Part shown: positions 52,955-60,895 of the stretch, piece by piece | How the letters are laid out: every line of letters begins with the position of its first letter | Numbering within the stretch: the stretch's first letter is position 1 | DNA from: Phenylobacterium sp. J426 | Lineage (GTDB): Bacteria > Pseudomonadota > Alphaproteobacteria > Caulobacterales > Caulobacteraceae | Length of the DNA: 64,000 nucleotides | Direction of reading: 5' to 3' | Assembly: GCF_024699945.1 (NCBI RefSeq) | Contig: NZ_JAJOMY010000001.1 | Span: forward strand, 496,001 to 560,000 | The notes under the pieces: generated by a model | Databases searched by the model: none | What the model was told of the DNA's origin: nothing | Seen by the model: the letters and a program-made list of their open reading frames with translations, nothing else | Made by a program: the position numbers and the translations under genes

Positions 52955-54084
52955 GCGGTCTTCCAGCTGTCCACATAGGCGGGGTTCTCAACCGTACCCG
53001 CCGCCTCGCCCACGTCCAGAGGATCGCGCGTGTCGATCATCACGGCGTACTCGTCCGTGGCCGGCTTGGCCTGGACCAGCATGTTCTTCAGCGCCTTGGG
53101 GTGCGGCCCGTGCGTGAAGCCGGACGGATGGAAGGTCATCATCCCGGCCTCGATGTGGTCGCGGCTGAAGAAGTCGCCGGCGTGGTAGAACAGCACCTCG
53201 TCGTAGTCGTCGTTGTTGTGGAAGAACGGCACCTTCAGCGCGCCGGGGTCCGTCTCGAACGGGCGCGGGGCGAAGGTGCAGACCACGAACCGGTCGGACA
53301 CGAAGGTCGAATGGACGCTGGGCGGCAGGTGGTAGCGGTGACTCATCACCGGCCGGATGTCGCGCACGTTGAGCCGCACGGGCGCGAGGTCGCCGTGCCA
53401 GCCCACGGCGTCCAGCGGATTGTAAGGATAGGTCACCGTCGAGACCTGGCCGCGCTTCTTGATCTCGACGCGGAACTCGCCCGCCTCGTCCTGGTGGGCC
53501 TTGAAGGCGTCGTCGAGGGCCGGCGTCTCCAGCACCGCCGGATCGAACTGGGCATGCCCGCCCATCAGGCCGCGATCGGGCAGCTTGAAGTGGGTGTTGG
53601 TGGCCTGGATCATCAGGACCGCCGTCGCGCTCGCCGGGCGCAGCCGCCACATCGTGCCACGCGGCAGGTAGAGGTAGTCGCCAGCCCGGAAGCGCAGCCG
53701 GCCGTAGTCGCAGAGAAGCTCGCCCTCGCCCTCATGGACGAAGAGGATCTGGTCGCCGTCCGCGTTGCGGGCCAGGGCCGGCATGGCTGCCTCCAGCTTC
53801 CAGAAGCGCACCTCGCAGGCGGCGTTCTGCAGCACCACGCGGGCGTCCCAGGGCGAGGCCTCGGCGGCGTTCAGGCGGTTCAGGTCGAAGGCCCGCGGAC
53901 GCAGCGGCCCCTCGAAGGTCGTCCAGCTGGTCGGCGGACGGCGGTGGTGCAGGAAGGCGGCCGGCCCGAAGAACCCCTCCTTCGAGATCTCGCGCTCGTA
54001 GGTGCCCTCGGGGAGGTCGGCGTGGGCCTGCTTGGAGTGAACCCCCTCAGCGGCCCGGACCGGGATCCAGTCGCCCTTCGCCAT
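52951..54084 (-). CDS. hmgA: Homogentisate 1,2-dioxygenase (short form)
   Basis: 377 residues, shorter than the ~430-440 of classical HmgA. Cupin-type Fe2+ dioxygenase that opens homogentisate to maleylacetoacetate. Iron-site region: PPSVHSTFVSDRFVVCTFAP, VPFFHNNDDYDEVLFYHAGD and HPSGFTHGPHPKALK. The middle ILFVHEGEGELLCDYGRLRF is a cupin motif. ATG at 54084 shares bases with the upstream stop (TGATG); GTG at 54087 is possible. The setting between hppD and fahA supports the assignment. Confidence 0.87.
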   Translation of the reverse strand: MAKGDWIPVRAAEGVHSKQAHADLPEGTYEREISKEGFFGPAAFLHHRRPPTSWTTFEGPLRPRAFDLNRLNAAEASPWDARVVLQNAACEVRFWKLEAAMPALARNADGDQILFVHEGEGELLCDYGRLRFRAGDYLYLPRGTMWRLRPASATAVLMIQATNTHFKLPDRGLMGGHAQFDPAVLETPALDDAFKAHQDEAGEFRVEIKKRGQVSTVTYPYNPLDAVGWHGDLAPVRLNVRDIRPVMSHRYHLPPSVHSTFVSDRFVVCTFAPRPFETDPGALKVPFFHNNDDYDEVLFYHAGDFFSRDHIEAGMMTFHPSGFTHGPHPKALKNMLVQAKPATDEYAVMIDTRDPLDVGEAAGTVENPAYVDSWKTA

Positions 54085-55187
54085 CACGGATCGTCCTTGT
54101 AGATGCCCACCGTCAGCGGCTGGCCGTCGGCCAAGCGCGCCCGGTACATGCCCGAGGTGTTGAAGCTCCAGGCCATCTGACCGTCGGGCGCCACGGCGAT
54201 GACGCCGCCGTCGCCGCCCAGCGCCGTCAGGTCCTTCTGGATCACCTGGTCGGCGGCCGCCTGCAGGCTGAGGCCCTTGTGCTCGACGAGGGCGCAGATC
54301 TCGCGCGCCACCGTCAGGCGGATGAAGTACTCGCCCGTGCCCGTGGCGGAGACGGCGCAGCTCTTGTTCGACGCGTAGGTCCCGGCGCCGATGATCGGCG
54401 CATCGCCGACGCGGCCCCAGCGCTTGGCGGTCGTGCCGCCGGTGGACGTGCCGGCGGCGACGTCGCCGTTCGCATCGCGCGCCACGACGCCCACGGTGCC
54501 GTATTTCTTGTCGACCTGCGCCAGCCAGGAGCGGTTGGCGCCTTCGTCATGCTGCAGCTCGGCGCGTTCGAACGGCTGGTCGAGCCCGGCCTGCGGCGCG
54601 CCCCTCGGGCGAGGCGGGATGGGCAGGTTCAGCTTCTTCAGCTCGCGCTCCAGCGCCTGCCAGCGACGCTCGGTGAAGAAGTAGCTGTTGTCGACCTGCT
54701 CGAGGTCCTGGGTCCGTGAGAACCGCTCGGCCCCCTCGCCGATCAGCATGACGTGGGGCGACTTCTCCATCACCGCGCGGGCGAGGCTGATGGGATGCCG
54801 CACCGTGGTGACGCCGGCGACAGCCCCGGCCTTGAGGGTCTTGCCGTCCATGACAGAGCTGTCGAGCTCGTTGCGCCCCTCGGCGGTGAAGACCGCGCCG
54901 CGGCCGGCGTTGAACAGCGGATCGTCCTCGAGGATCTTCACGGAGGCCTCGATAGCGTCGAGCGCCGAGCCGCCCTTCTTCAGGACCTCGGCGCCGACGT
55001 TCGCGACGCGGGTCATGGCCTCGCGATAGGCCTTGTCCTGCTCGGGCGTGAGGTCCTCGCGCTCGATGACCCCGGCGCCGCCGTGCACCACGATCGCCCA
55101 CTTGGGCTTCGTCTGGGCCTCCGCCGCCCCCGCCATCGTCACCGTCGTCACCGCCGCCAGAACCGTACCGAGGACCTTCGACCGCAT
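54084..55187 (-). CDS. Isoaspartyl peptidase/plant-type L-asparaginase
   Basis: 367 residues. Signal peptide MRSKVLGTVLAAVTTVTMAG ending AEAQ: exported. Ntn-hydrolase of the IaaA family, autoprocessed at the Thr of KKYGTVGVVARDANGDVA; WAIVVHGGAGVIER is the conserved start and GRVGDAPIIGAGTYA lies in the beta-chain. It hydrolyses isoaspartyl dipeptides and L-asparagine. It sits between hppD and hmgA with four-base overlaps on both sides, an unusual place for this enzyme. Confidence 0.9.
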   Translation of the reverse strand: MRSKVLGTVLAAVTTVTMAGAAEAQTKPKWAIVVHGGAGVIEREDLTPEQDKAYREAMTRVANVGAEVLKKGGSALDAIEASVKILEDDPLFNAGRGAVFTAEGRNELDSSVMDGKTLKAGAVAGVTTVRHPISLARAVMEKSPHVMLIGEGAERFSRTQDLEQVDNSYFFTERRWQALERELKKLNLPIPPRPRGAPQAGLDQPFERAELQHDEGANRSWLAQVDKKYGTVGVVARDANGDVAAGTSTGGTTAKRWGRVGDAPIIGAGTYASNKSCAVSATGTGEYFIRLTVAREICALVEHKGLSLQAAADQVIQKDLTALGGDGGVIAVAPDGQMAWSFNTSGMYRARLADGQPLTVGIYKDDP

Positions 55188-56287
55188 CAGCCTTCCTTCG
55201 CCGGGAGCACCCCTCGCCGGATCTGATCGAGTTCGATGCTCTCAAACAAGGCCTTGAAGTTGCCTTCGCCGAAACCTTCGTTGCCCTTGCGCTGGATGAT
55301 CTCGAAGAAGATCGGACCGATCATGTTCTCGGTGAAGATCTGCAGCAGCAGCCCCTGGCCCTCGGTGGGCGCGCCGTCGATGAGGATCTTGTTGCGCTGG
55401 AGGCGCGCGACGTCCTCGCCGTGGCCCGGCACGCGGGCGTCGATGCCCTCGAAGTAGGTGTCGATGGTGTCCTGGAAGAGCACGCCGCGCTCGCGCATGG
55501 TCTCGACGGCGTAGAAGATGTCGTCGGTGCCCAGGGCGACGTGCTGGATGCCCTCGCCCTTGTAGTCCTTCAGGAACTCCTCGATCTGCGAGTGCTCGTC
55601 CTGGCTCTCGTTCAGCGGGATGCGGATCTTGCCGCAGGGGCTGGTCATGGCCTTGGACACCAGCGCCGTCTGCTTGCCCTCGATGTCGAAGTAGCGGATC
55701 TCGCGGAAGTTGAAGATGCGCTCGTAGAACTCGGCCCACGTCTTCATGTTGCCGCGGTGCACATTGTGGGTCAGGTGGTCGAGGTAGGTCAGGCCGACGC
55801 CGTTCTTCGACATGGCCTCCTCCGCGCCCGGGATGGCGACGAAGTCGACGTCGTAGATCTCCTGCGCGCCGTACCGGTCGACCAGGTACAGGTTCGAGCC
55901 GCCGATGCCCTCGATGGCGGGGATGTTCAGCTCCATCGGACCGACCGGCCCCTGCACCGGCTTCGCGCCACGCTCGATGGCCATCTGGAAGGCCCTGGCG
56001 GCGTCCTTGACACGGAAGGCCATGGCGTTCGCCGAAGGGCCGTGGGCGGCGCGGAAGTCGGCGGCCTGGCCGGTGGGCTCCATGTTGAGGATGAAGTTGA
56101 TGTCGCCCTGGCGGAACCGCAGGACGTTCTTGGAGCGGTGCCTGGCGACGGCCGTGAAGCCCATCAGCTCGAACAGCGTCTTCAGCCGCTCGGGCTCGGG
56201 CGAGGTGAACTCGACGAACTCGAAGCCGTCGGTGCCCAGCGGGTTCTCGAAGAGGTCGCGGCCTTGCGGCTTCGTCTGCACGTTCAT
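55187..56287 (-). CDS. hppD: 4-hydroxyphenylpyruvate dioxygenase
   Basis: 366 residues. Converts 4-hydroxyphenylpyruvate to homogentisate. VOC-fold Fe2+ enzyme with ligands His in YLDHLTHNV, His in IQHVALGTDDI and Glu in PIFFEIIQRKGNEGFGEGNF; the last is the HPPD signature end. First gene of a six-gene operon (hppD, iaaA-like, hmgA, unknown, fahA, marR) in which every junction overlaps. Confidence 0.94.
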   Translation of the reverse strand: MNVQTKPQGRDLFENPLGTDGFEFVEFTSPEPERLKTLFELMGFTAVARHRSKNVLRFRQGDINFILNMEPTGQAADFRAAHGPSANAMAFRVKDAARAFQMAIERGAKPVQGPVGPMELNIPAIEGIGGSNLYLVDRYGAQEIYDVDFVAIPGAEEAMSKNGVGLTYLDHLTHNVHRGNMKTWAEFYERIFNFREIRYFDIEGKQTALVSKAMTSPCGKIRIPLNESQDEHSQIEEFLKDYKGEGIQHVALGTDDIFYAVETMRERGVLFQDTIDTYFEGIDARVPGHGEDVARLQRNKILIDGAPTEGQGLLLQIFTENMIGPIFFEIIQRKGNEGFGEGNFKALFESIELDQIRRGVLPAKEG

Positions 56288-56300
56288 GGCGGAAGTCTCC

Positions 56301-56314
56301 CTGTCGTCCGACAG
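56301..56314. promoter_or_regulatory. 14-bp palindrome upstream of hppD, candidate operator
   Basis: CTGTCG-TC-CGACAG is a perfect inverted repeat 14-27 bases before the hppD ATG, where a repressor such as the MarR protein at the operon end could act. The evidence is symmetry and position only. Confidence 0.4.
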
Positions 56315-56433
56315 ATAGTATCACATGAAACGACTTGGCAAGGCTCGGCTCGAACGGGCCGAGACAAGCAGCCGAACCCCTGCTAGCCAGAACGCTCGAA
56401 CCTCCCCCTCGGACCCCGAAAACCGGACCCGGA

Positions 56434-57013
56434 ATGATCCGCAAGCTCTACGACTGGGTGATGCGGCTGGCCGCCTCGCGCCAAGCCCCCCCGCTCCCTG
56501 GCCATCATCTCGTTCGCCGAGAGCTCGTTCTTCCCGGTCCCGCCCGACGTGATGCTTGCGCCGATGGTCCTGGCGAAGCCGAACAGGGCCTTCGTGTTCG
56601 CGGCCATCTGCACGGTGGCCTCCATCGTCGGGGGCGTGTTCGGCTACGGCATCGGCCATCTGCTGGAGCCGGTCGGCGTGCGCATCCTCGAGTTCTTCGG
56701 ACATCCGGAGGGCAAGGCTGAATTCGAAGCCCTGTTCGACCGGTTCGGGGTGGTGTTCGTGATGGTGGCCGGCTTCACGCCCATTCCCTACAAGCTGATC
56801 ACCATCTCCTCGGGCATGGCCCACCTGGACCTGCTGACCTTCGTCTGGGCCTCGGCCGTGTCACGCGGCGCCCGGTTCTTCGCCGTCGCGGCTGTGCTGA
56901 AGTACCTGGGCCCGGCGATGCTCCAGGAGTTCGAACGCCGGCTGACGCTCTATACGATCATCCTGGTGATCCTGGGCGTGGGCGGGTTCCTGGTGCTGAA
57001 GGTCTTCATGTGA
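56434..57013 (+). CDS. VTT/DedA-family membrane protein (YqaA-like), frameshifted
   Basis: About 192 residues. Signature AIISFAESSFFPVPPDVMLA and GVFGYGIGHLLEPVG, with the GFTPIPYKLITISSGMAHLD re-entrant loop typical of the VTT (SNARE-associated) superfamily. The C7 run at 56486-56492 breaks the frame; with six it reads QAPRSLAIISFAESS. About five membrane segments; family members are implicated in membrane lipid scrambling. dsbB follows after 28 bases. Confidence 0.85.
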
Positions 57014-57041
57014 GCGCCGCTTTGAGGTCATATCCGCGGCC

Positions 57042-57553
57042 ATGACATTTCTGCGACCCTTCCTCGACCGCTGGCGGCTTTGTGCGCTGCTCGCATCGAC
57101 GGCCATGCTGGCCACCGCCCACGCGTTCGAGACCTTCGGCGGCTATGCGCCCTGCACGCTCTGCCTGCGCCAGCGCGAGGTCTATTGGACGGCGCTGGGC
57201 CTGGCGGCGGCCTTCATGGTGATCGTGCGCCTGCCGGGCGGGCCGCGCTGGCGCGAGGCGACCTGCTGGATCCTGGGTCTGGTCTTCGCCGTCGGCGTCG
57301 GCGTGGCGGTCTATCACGCCGGCGCGGAGTGGAAGTTCTGGCCGGGCCCCACGGCGTGCGCCGCCACAGGCGGCGGGGTCGACGCCGCGGCGCTGAACGA
57401 TTTCCTGGCCGGGGCCACCGTCCGCCCCCCGCCTGCGACGAGGCGCCCTGGGTGTTCGCCGGCCTCTCCATGGCCGGATGGAACGCCTTGATCTCGCTCG
57501 GGCTTGTGGGCCTTAGCGTGCTCGCCGCGCTCCGTGAAAGGGCCAAGCGATGA
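57042..57553 (+). CDS. dsbB: DsbB-family disulfide bond formation protein, frameshifted
   Basis: About 170 residues, four membrane helices. First redox pair in APCTLCLRQREVYW; second pair in PTACAATGGGVD and, after correction, RPPACDEAPWVFAG. The C6 run at 57425-57430 should have one more base to restore the frame through to RERAKR at the stop. Reoxidises a DsbA-type oxidase using quinone. The stop overlaps the coq7 start. Confidence 0.85.
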
Positions 57554-58114
57554 GCGACAAGCCTGTCCCGCCGCGGCCGGGCCGCGGCGCGATGTCCGCC
57601 CGGCTGGCGGAGATCCTGCGTGTCGATCACGCGGGCGAGCTGGGCGCCGTGCACATCTACCGCGGACAGCGCGCGGTCCTGGGCCAGGCGCCCGGCCGCG
57701 AGCGGATCGCGGGCCAACTGGCCGAGATGGAGGGCCACGAGGCCGAGCACCTCGCCCGGTTCGACCGCCTCCTGACCGAGCGGCGCGTGCGGCCCACCGC
57801 CATGGCTCCGGTCTGGCGGCTGGCCGGCTTTGCGCTGGGCGCGGGAACCGCGCTGCTGGGCGAGAAGGCGGCGCACGCCTGCACCGAAGCGGTGGAGACG
57901 GTGATCGAGGAGCACTACGCCGGCCAGATCGCCGAACTGGCCGACCGCGACCCCGAGCTCGCCGCCGAGCTCAGCAAATTCCGCGACGAGGAGTTGGCGC
58001 ATCGCGACCTCGCCGTCGAAGAAGGCGCTCGCGAGGCGCCCCGGGTACGGCCTGCTGGCCGCGGTGATCCGCACCGGCTGCCGCGCCGCCATCAAGATCA
58101 GCGAAAAGGTGTGA
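57550..58114 (+). CDS. coq7: Ubiquinone biosynthesis hydroxylase Coq7, frameshifted
   Basis: About 187 residues. Di-iron carboxylate protein: ligands in LRVDHAGELGAVHIYRGQRA, EMEGHEAEHLARFDRL, TEAVETVIEEHYAGQI and RDEELAHRDLAVEEG. It hydroxylates demethoxyubiquinone. An extra C at 58039-58042 breaks the frame; without it the end is EAPGYGLLAAVIRTGCRAAI and stop at 58114. The neighbour DsbB also works with quinone. Confidence 0.88.
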
Positions 58115-58281
58115 ATCCGCGACGTTCCGGCCGTTGAGCCCGGCGCGGAATCGCCAGCCTCTTTCATAGGCTCCCGCAGCGTTCCTACGCGGGGTTGAGA
58201 GGGTTGGGGAACACAGCCATGGCGGAGTCGACGGAAGCCTTAAGTTCTGCTTTTGTTCGCACCTCACACGAGGAGGCGGAC

Positions 58282-58569
58282 ATGGCGGACGGGATGTTCC
58301 ATCAGGCCCTTGAGACGGCCTTCGCGGGCGAGCCCCGGCTGGCGCGGGCGACGGCGCCTCGGTCCAGCCTCTGGGCGCGTTGCAACTGCGGGCGCGAAGC
58401 GGCGGTCGACCCCAAGCCGTGGCTCGCCCAGGGCCTCGGCCGCCAGCATGTCGACGATCTTGAGGAACGTCTGCGCTGCCTGTGCGGCGCGCGGCGCGCC
58501 CGCCTTGAAATCCGAGGCCTGGCCGAGGCGCCGGGCGGCCTGACCGGCGGGATCTGGGTCTTCCGCTAG
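58282..58569 (+). CDS. Small Cys-containing protein of unknown function
   Basis: 95 residues. ATG 58282 is chosen for the strong GAGGAGG just upstream; an earlier ATG at 58219 has none. RCNCGREAAVDPKPWLAQGL and LEERLRCLCGARRARLEIRG hold a CxC and a CLC, so a zinc-ribbon-like site is possible. Soluble, no signal peptide. Overlaps the convergent next gene by four bases. Confidence 0.6.
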   Translation: MADGMFHQALETAFAGEPRLARATAPRSSLWARCNCGREAAVDPKPWLAQGLGRQHVDDLEERLRCLCGARRARLEIRGLAEAPGGLTGGIWVFR

Positions 58570-58877
58570 CGCTTGTTGCGACGCACGGAGTTCGCGCGGT
58601 CGCGAACCGGTCCTTCCGAGACGCTCCAGCGGCCGTCGTCCTCCGGCGACACCAGCACGGCCCAGCGCGTGTACCCCTTCGGCGTCGGCTGATGGTAGGT
58701 GCAGCGCACGAAACTGGGGCCGCTCTTGGCGCACTTCACATTGCGCACGGGCTCCGTCCTGCCGCGGACGTGGTCCAGCGCCTCCGAAAGCTCGCCCGGC
58801 GTCGGGATGTCGTCGACCGCGAGCGCCGCCGCCGGCCAGGCAACCATCAGAAGCGAAAGCGGAATCCACGGCCTCAT
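58566..58877 (-). CDS. Small secreted protein of unknown function
   Basis: 103 residues. Signal peptide MRPWIPLSLLMVAWPAAALA. The mature part has two Cys (NVKCAKSG and FVRCTYHQP) that could form a disulfide, and ends in a basic tail. No family recognised. Start at 58877 because the signal peptide begins there. Confidence 0.65.
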   Translation of the reverse strand: MRPWIPLSLLMVAWPAAALAVDDIPTPGELSEALDHVRGRTEPVRNVKCAKSGPSFVRCTYHQPTPKGYTRWAVLVSPEDDGRWSVSEGPVRDRANSVRRNKR

Positions 58878-58909
58878 GGCGGCGAGATTAGCTCGCTCGC
58901 CGAACGGCG

Positions 58910-59471
58910 TCACGCCTCCAGCTCGATATCCCAGTAGAGGTAATCCAGCCAGCTCTCGTGCAGGTGGTGCGGCGGGAACCGGCGGCCGCGCTCCTGCAGC
59001 TCGAAGGCGCTGGGACGGCGGGGCTTCATCCGCGGATGCATGTGCGCCTCATGCGGCGTACGCCCGCCCTTCGTCAGGTTGCACGGCGCGCAGGCGGTGA
59101 CGATGTTCTCCCAGGTCGTGCGCCCGCCGCGGGAGCGGGGGATCACGTGGTCGAACGTCAGATCGTCCGTCGAGGTGCAGTACTGGCAGGTGAAGCTGTC
59201 GCGAAGGAACAGGTTGAAGCGGGTGAAGGCCGGGGGCCGGTCCTGGGCCACGTAGTGCTTCAGCGACACCACGCTCGGCAGCTTCATTTCGAAGGAGGGG
59301 GGAGTGGATCACCTGGTCGTAGGTGGAAACCACGTCCACGCGGTCGAGGAAGACCGCCTTGATCACGTCCTGCCACGGCCAGAGCGACAGGGGATAGTAG
59401 CTTAGAGGTCGGAAGTCCGCATTGAGCACGAGGCAGGGCCAGCCATTCGGCGGATGCCTAAGCACCTGCAT
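58910..59471 (-). CDS. HNH endonuclease domain protein, frameshifted
   Basis: About 186 residues. HNH fold with zinc cysteines TCQYCTSTDDLTFDHVIPRS and TACAPCNLTKGGRTPHEA; the DHV-IPRSRGG-N order is the HNH motif. The N-terminus CLVLNADFRPLSYYPLSLWP is common in this chromosomal HNH family. The G6 run at 59297-59302 breaks the frame; removing one gives VIHSPSFEMKLPSVVSLK. Its function in the cell is not known. Confidence 0.82.
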
Positions 59472-59617
59472 GGCGAACCCTCCGTACACGCCGGACGGCG
59501 ATGACAAGCGGAGCTATGAAGATCGACTTGGGACTGAAGACACGACCCTCGTCTTAAGAAGCTGCTTTCGGGAACTATAGGCTCGATTCGACGACATCTC
59601 TACGACGCGGCGCCTTG

Positions 59618-59653
59618 AGCCTCGCCCGGCGACCGGATCACCTGGGCGAGGCT
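59618..59653 (-). terminator. Hairpin downstream of microprotein 1
   Basis: A perfect 10-bp inverted repeat (AGCCTCGCCC/GGGCGAGGCT) around a 16-base loop, 24 bases after the first microprotein stop on the minus strand. No T-run follows, so it may be a weak or Rho-assisted terminator. Confidence 0.4.
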
Positions 59654-59676
59654 TGTCCGCGGCGCATCCTCAGGGA

Positions 59677-59778
59677 TCACGCGCCGAGGGCGGCGGTGGC
59701 GCCGGCGGTCGTCAGGGCCAGGCCCACGATCGCAAACGAGACGACCACGTCGAGGATCCGGTTCATCAGGATCGACAT
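59677..59778 (-). CDS. 33-residue membrane microprotein 1
   Basis: ATG at 59778 preceded by GGAG seven bases upstream. The peptide begins MSILMNRILDVVVSF, has a single hydrophobic helix (VVVSFAIVGLALTT) and ends AGATAALGA followed by TGA. A second gene 215 bases upstream encodes a peptide with the same last residues and a similar promoter, which supports both as real genes. Function unknown; a small inner-membrane subunit or regulator is plausible. Confidence 0.72.
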   Translation of the reverse strand: MSILMNRILDVVVSFAIVGLALTTAGATAALGA

Positions 59779-59830
59779 CGCATTTCTCCTTCATTCGGTT
59801 GGCGGCCCCAGCCCTCCTGGGCGCCGCATC

Positions 59831-59863
59831 CATCTGGACAATGCTTAGATAACACGATCTGAA
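59831..59863 (-). promoter_or_regulatory. Conserved promoter block of microprotein 1
   Basis: The minus strand reads TTCAGATCGTGTTATCTAAG and on through CATTGTCCAGATG. It matches the block before microprotein 2 (60172-60205) at most positions, including the -10-like TTATCT (59852-59847). The transcript leader would be about 60 bases. Confidence 0.55.
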
Positions 59864-59938
59864 CATTGACCAGATAAGCTTTTGCGCCGGACAGCTATGC
59901 GATTTTGCATTGGCTGCGCCGACAAGGACGCAGGACGA

Positions 59939-59965
59939 AGAAGGGCCCCACGCGGGGGCCCTTCT
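59939..59965 (-). terminator. Strong hairpin terminator after microprotein 2
   Basis: Perfect 11-bp stem AGAAGGGCCCC/GGGGCCCTTCT with a 5-base loop, 28 bases after the microprotein 2 stop. On the minus strand it is followed by TCG then mixed bases, so the T-tract is short. It separates the two microprotein units. Confidence 0.7.
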
Positions 59966-59992
59966 AAGCATCGGCGTTCGGTGGGGGAGACC

Positions 59993-60097
59993 TTAGGCGC
60001 CGAGGGCGGCCGTCGCGCCTGCCGCGGTGAAACCGAGGAACAGGAGGAAGACGGGCGCGAAGCGGTCGAAGACGCGCTCGAAGTTGGCGAGAGACAT
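59993..60097 (-). CDS. 34-residue membrane microprotein 2
   Basis: ATG at 60097 with AAAGGTG upstream. The peptide begins MSLANFERVFDRFAPVF, has one hydrophobic helix (APVFLLFLGFTAAG) and ends AGATAALGA then TAA. The last nine residues are identical to those of microprotein 1, while the first halves differ, so the C-terminus is under selection or both arose by duplication. It has its own promoter-like block and terminator. Confidence 0.75.
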   Translation of the reverse strand: MSLANFERVFDRFAPVFLLFLGFTAAGATAALGA

Positions 60098-60171
60098 GAC
60101 ACACACCTTTCAGTTTCAGACCCGCCGCCTGAACCGCCCTTTTTGAACTCGGGGAGGCCGACGACGTTTGT

Positions 60172-60205
60172 CATTTGAACAACGCTAAGATAACGTCGAT
60201 CTGAG
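60172..60205 (-). promoter_or_regulatory. Conserved promoter block of microprotein 2
   Basis: The minus strand reads CTCAGATCGACGTTATCTTA followed by GCGTTGTTCAAATG, nearly the same as the block before microprotein 1. TTGACG lies 15-16 bases upstream of the TTATCT element (60193-60188) and may be the -35. It also lies between this gene and the divergent TetR gene. Confidence 0.55.
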
Positions 60206-60212
60206 CGGCGTC

Positions 60213-60222
60213 AAGATATCTT
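60213..60222. promoter_or_regulatory. Palindrome between microprotein 2 and tetR
   Basis: AAGATATCTT is a perfect 10-bp palindrome 22 bases before the TetR ATG and next to the microprotein 2 promoter. TetR proteins often bind palindromes here and control both directions. Position and symmetry are the only evidence. Confidence 0.4.
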
Positions 60223-60244
60223 TACGGCGATCAGATGCAGATTT

Positions 60245-60886
60245 ATGGTTCAGGTGATGAGAGACGCTCATAGCGCCGAGTCCCGCCCCTACCACCACGG
60301 CGACCTGCGCCGCGCGCTGGTCGACGCCGCGCGCAGGCTGCTGGAGGCGGAGGGGCCCAGCGCGCTTTCGCTGCGCGCGGTGGCGCGCGAAGCCGGCGTC
60401 AGTCCCGCGGCACCTTACCACCACTTCAAGGACAAGGCCGAGCTGCTCGACGCGGTCGCCCATGAAGGCTGGGAGATGCTGAACGCCCGCATGGCCGAGG
60501 CCAAGGCCGCGGCGGAGGGCCGCCAGCAGCTGACGGCGCTCGGCATCGCCTACGTCTGCTTCGCCCGCGAGCATCCGGCGCTGTACCGCGTGATGTACGA
60601 CGCCGCCCGCGACAAGGAGATGCTGCCGATCGAGATGGAGGACGGCAGCGACGACAGCGCCTACTGCCGGGTCCGCGACACCATGATCGAGCACGGCGCC
60701 GATCCGACCGCGGAAACCGATCTCGAGCTCGCCACGATCGCCTCCTGGTGCGCCGCCCACGGCCTCGCCGAAATGGCCGGCTTCAAGCAGTTCGAACACA
60801 TGAAGGATGCGCTCGGCGGCGAGCAGCAGTTCATCGCCGCGGTGCTGCAGCACATGGGCCTGTTCCCGCACACCCACCGGGACTAA
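60245..60886 (+). CDS. TetR-family transcriptional regulator
   Basis: 213 residues. N-terminal helix-turn-helix: RRALVDAARRLLEAEGPSAL, SLRAVAREAGVSPAAPYHHF and KDKAELLDAVAHEGWEM. The C-terminal domain with YVCFAREHPALYRVMYDAAR is of the WHG type. ATG 60257 is an alternative start. It is divergent from the microprotein genes and 9 bases before gluQ. Confidence 0.88.
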   Translation: MVQVMRDAHSAESRPYHHGDLRRALVDAARRLLEAEGPSALSLRAVAREAGVSPAAPYHHFKDKAELLDAVAHEGWEMLNARMAEAKAAAEGRQQLTALGIAYVCFAREHPALYRVMYDAARDKEMLPIEMEDGSDDSAYCRVRDTMIEHGADPTAETDLELATIASWCAAHGLAEMAGFKQFEHMKDALGGEQQFIAAVLQHMGLFPHTHRD

Positions 60887-60895
60887 TCAGGCCGG

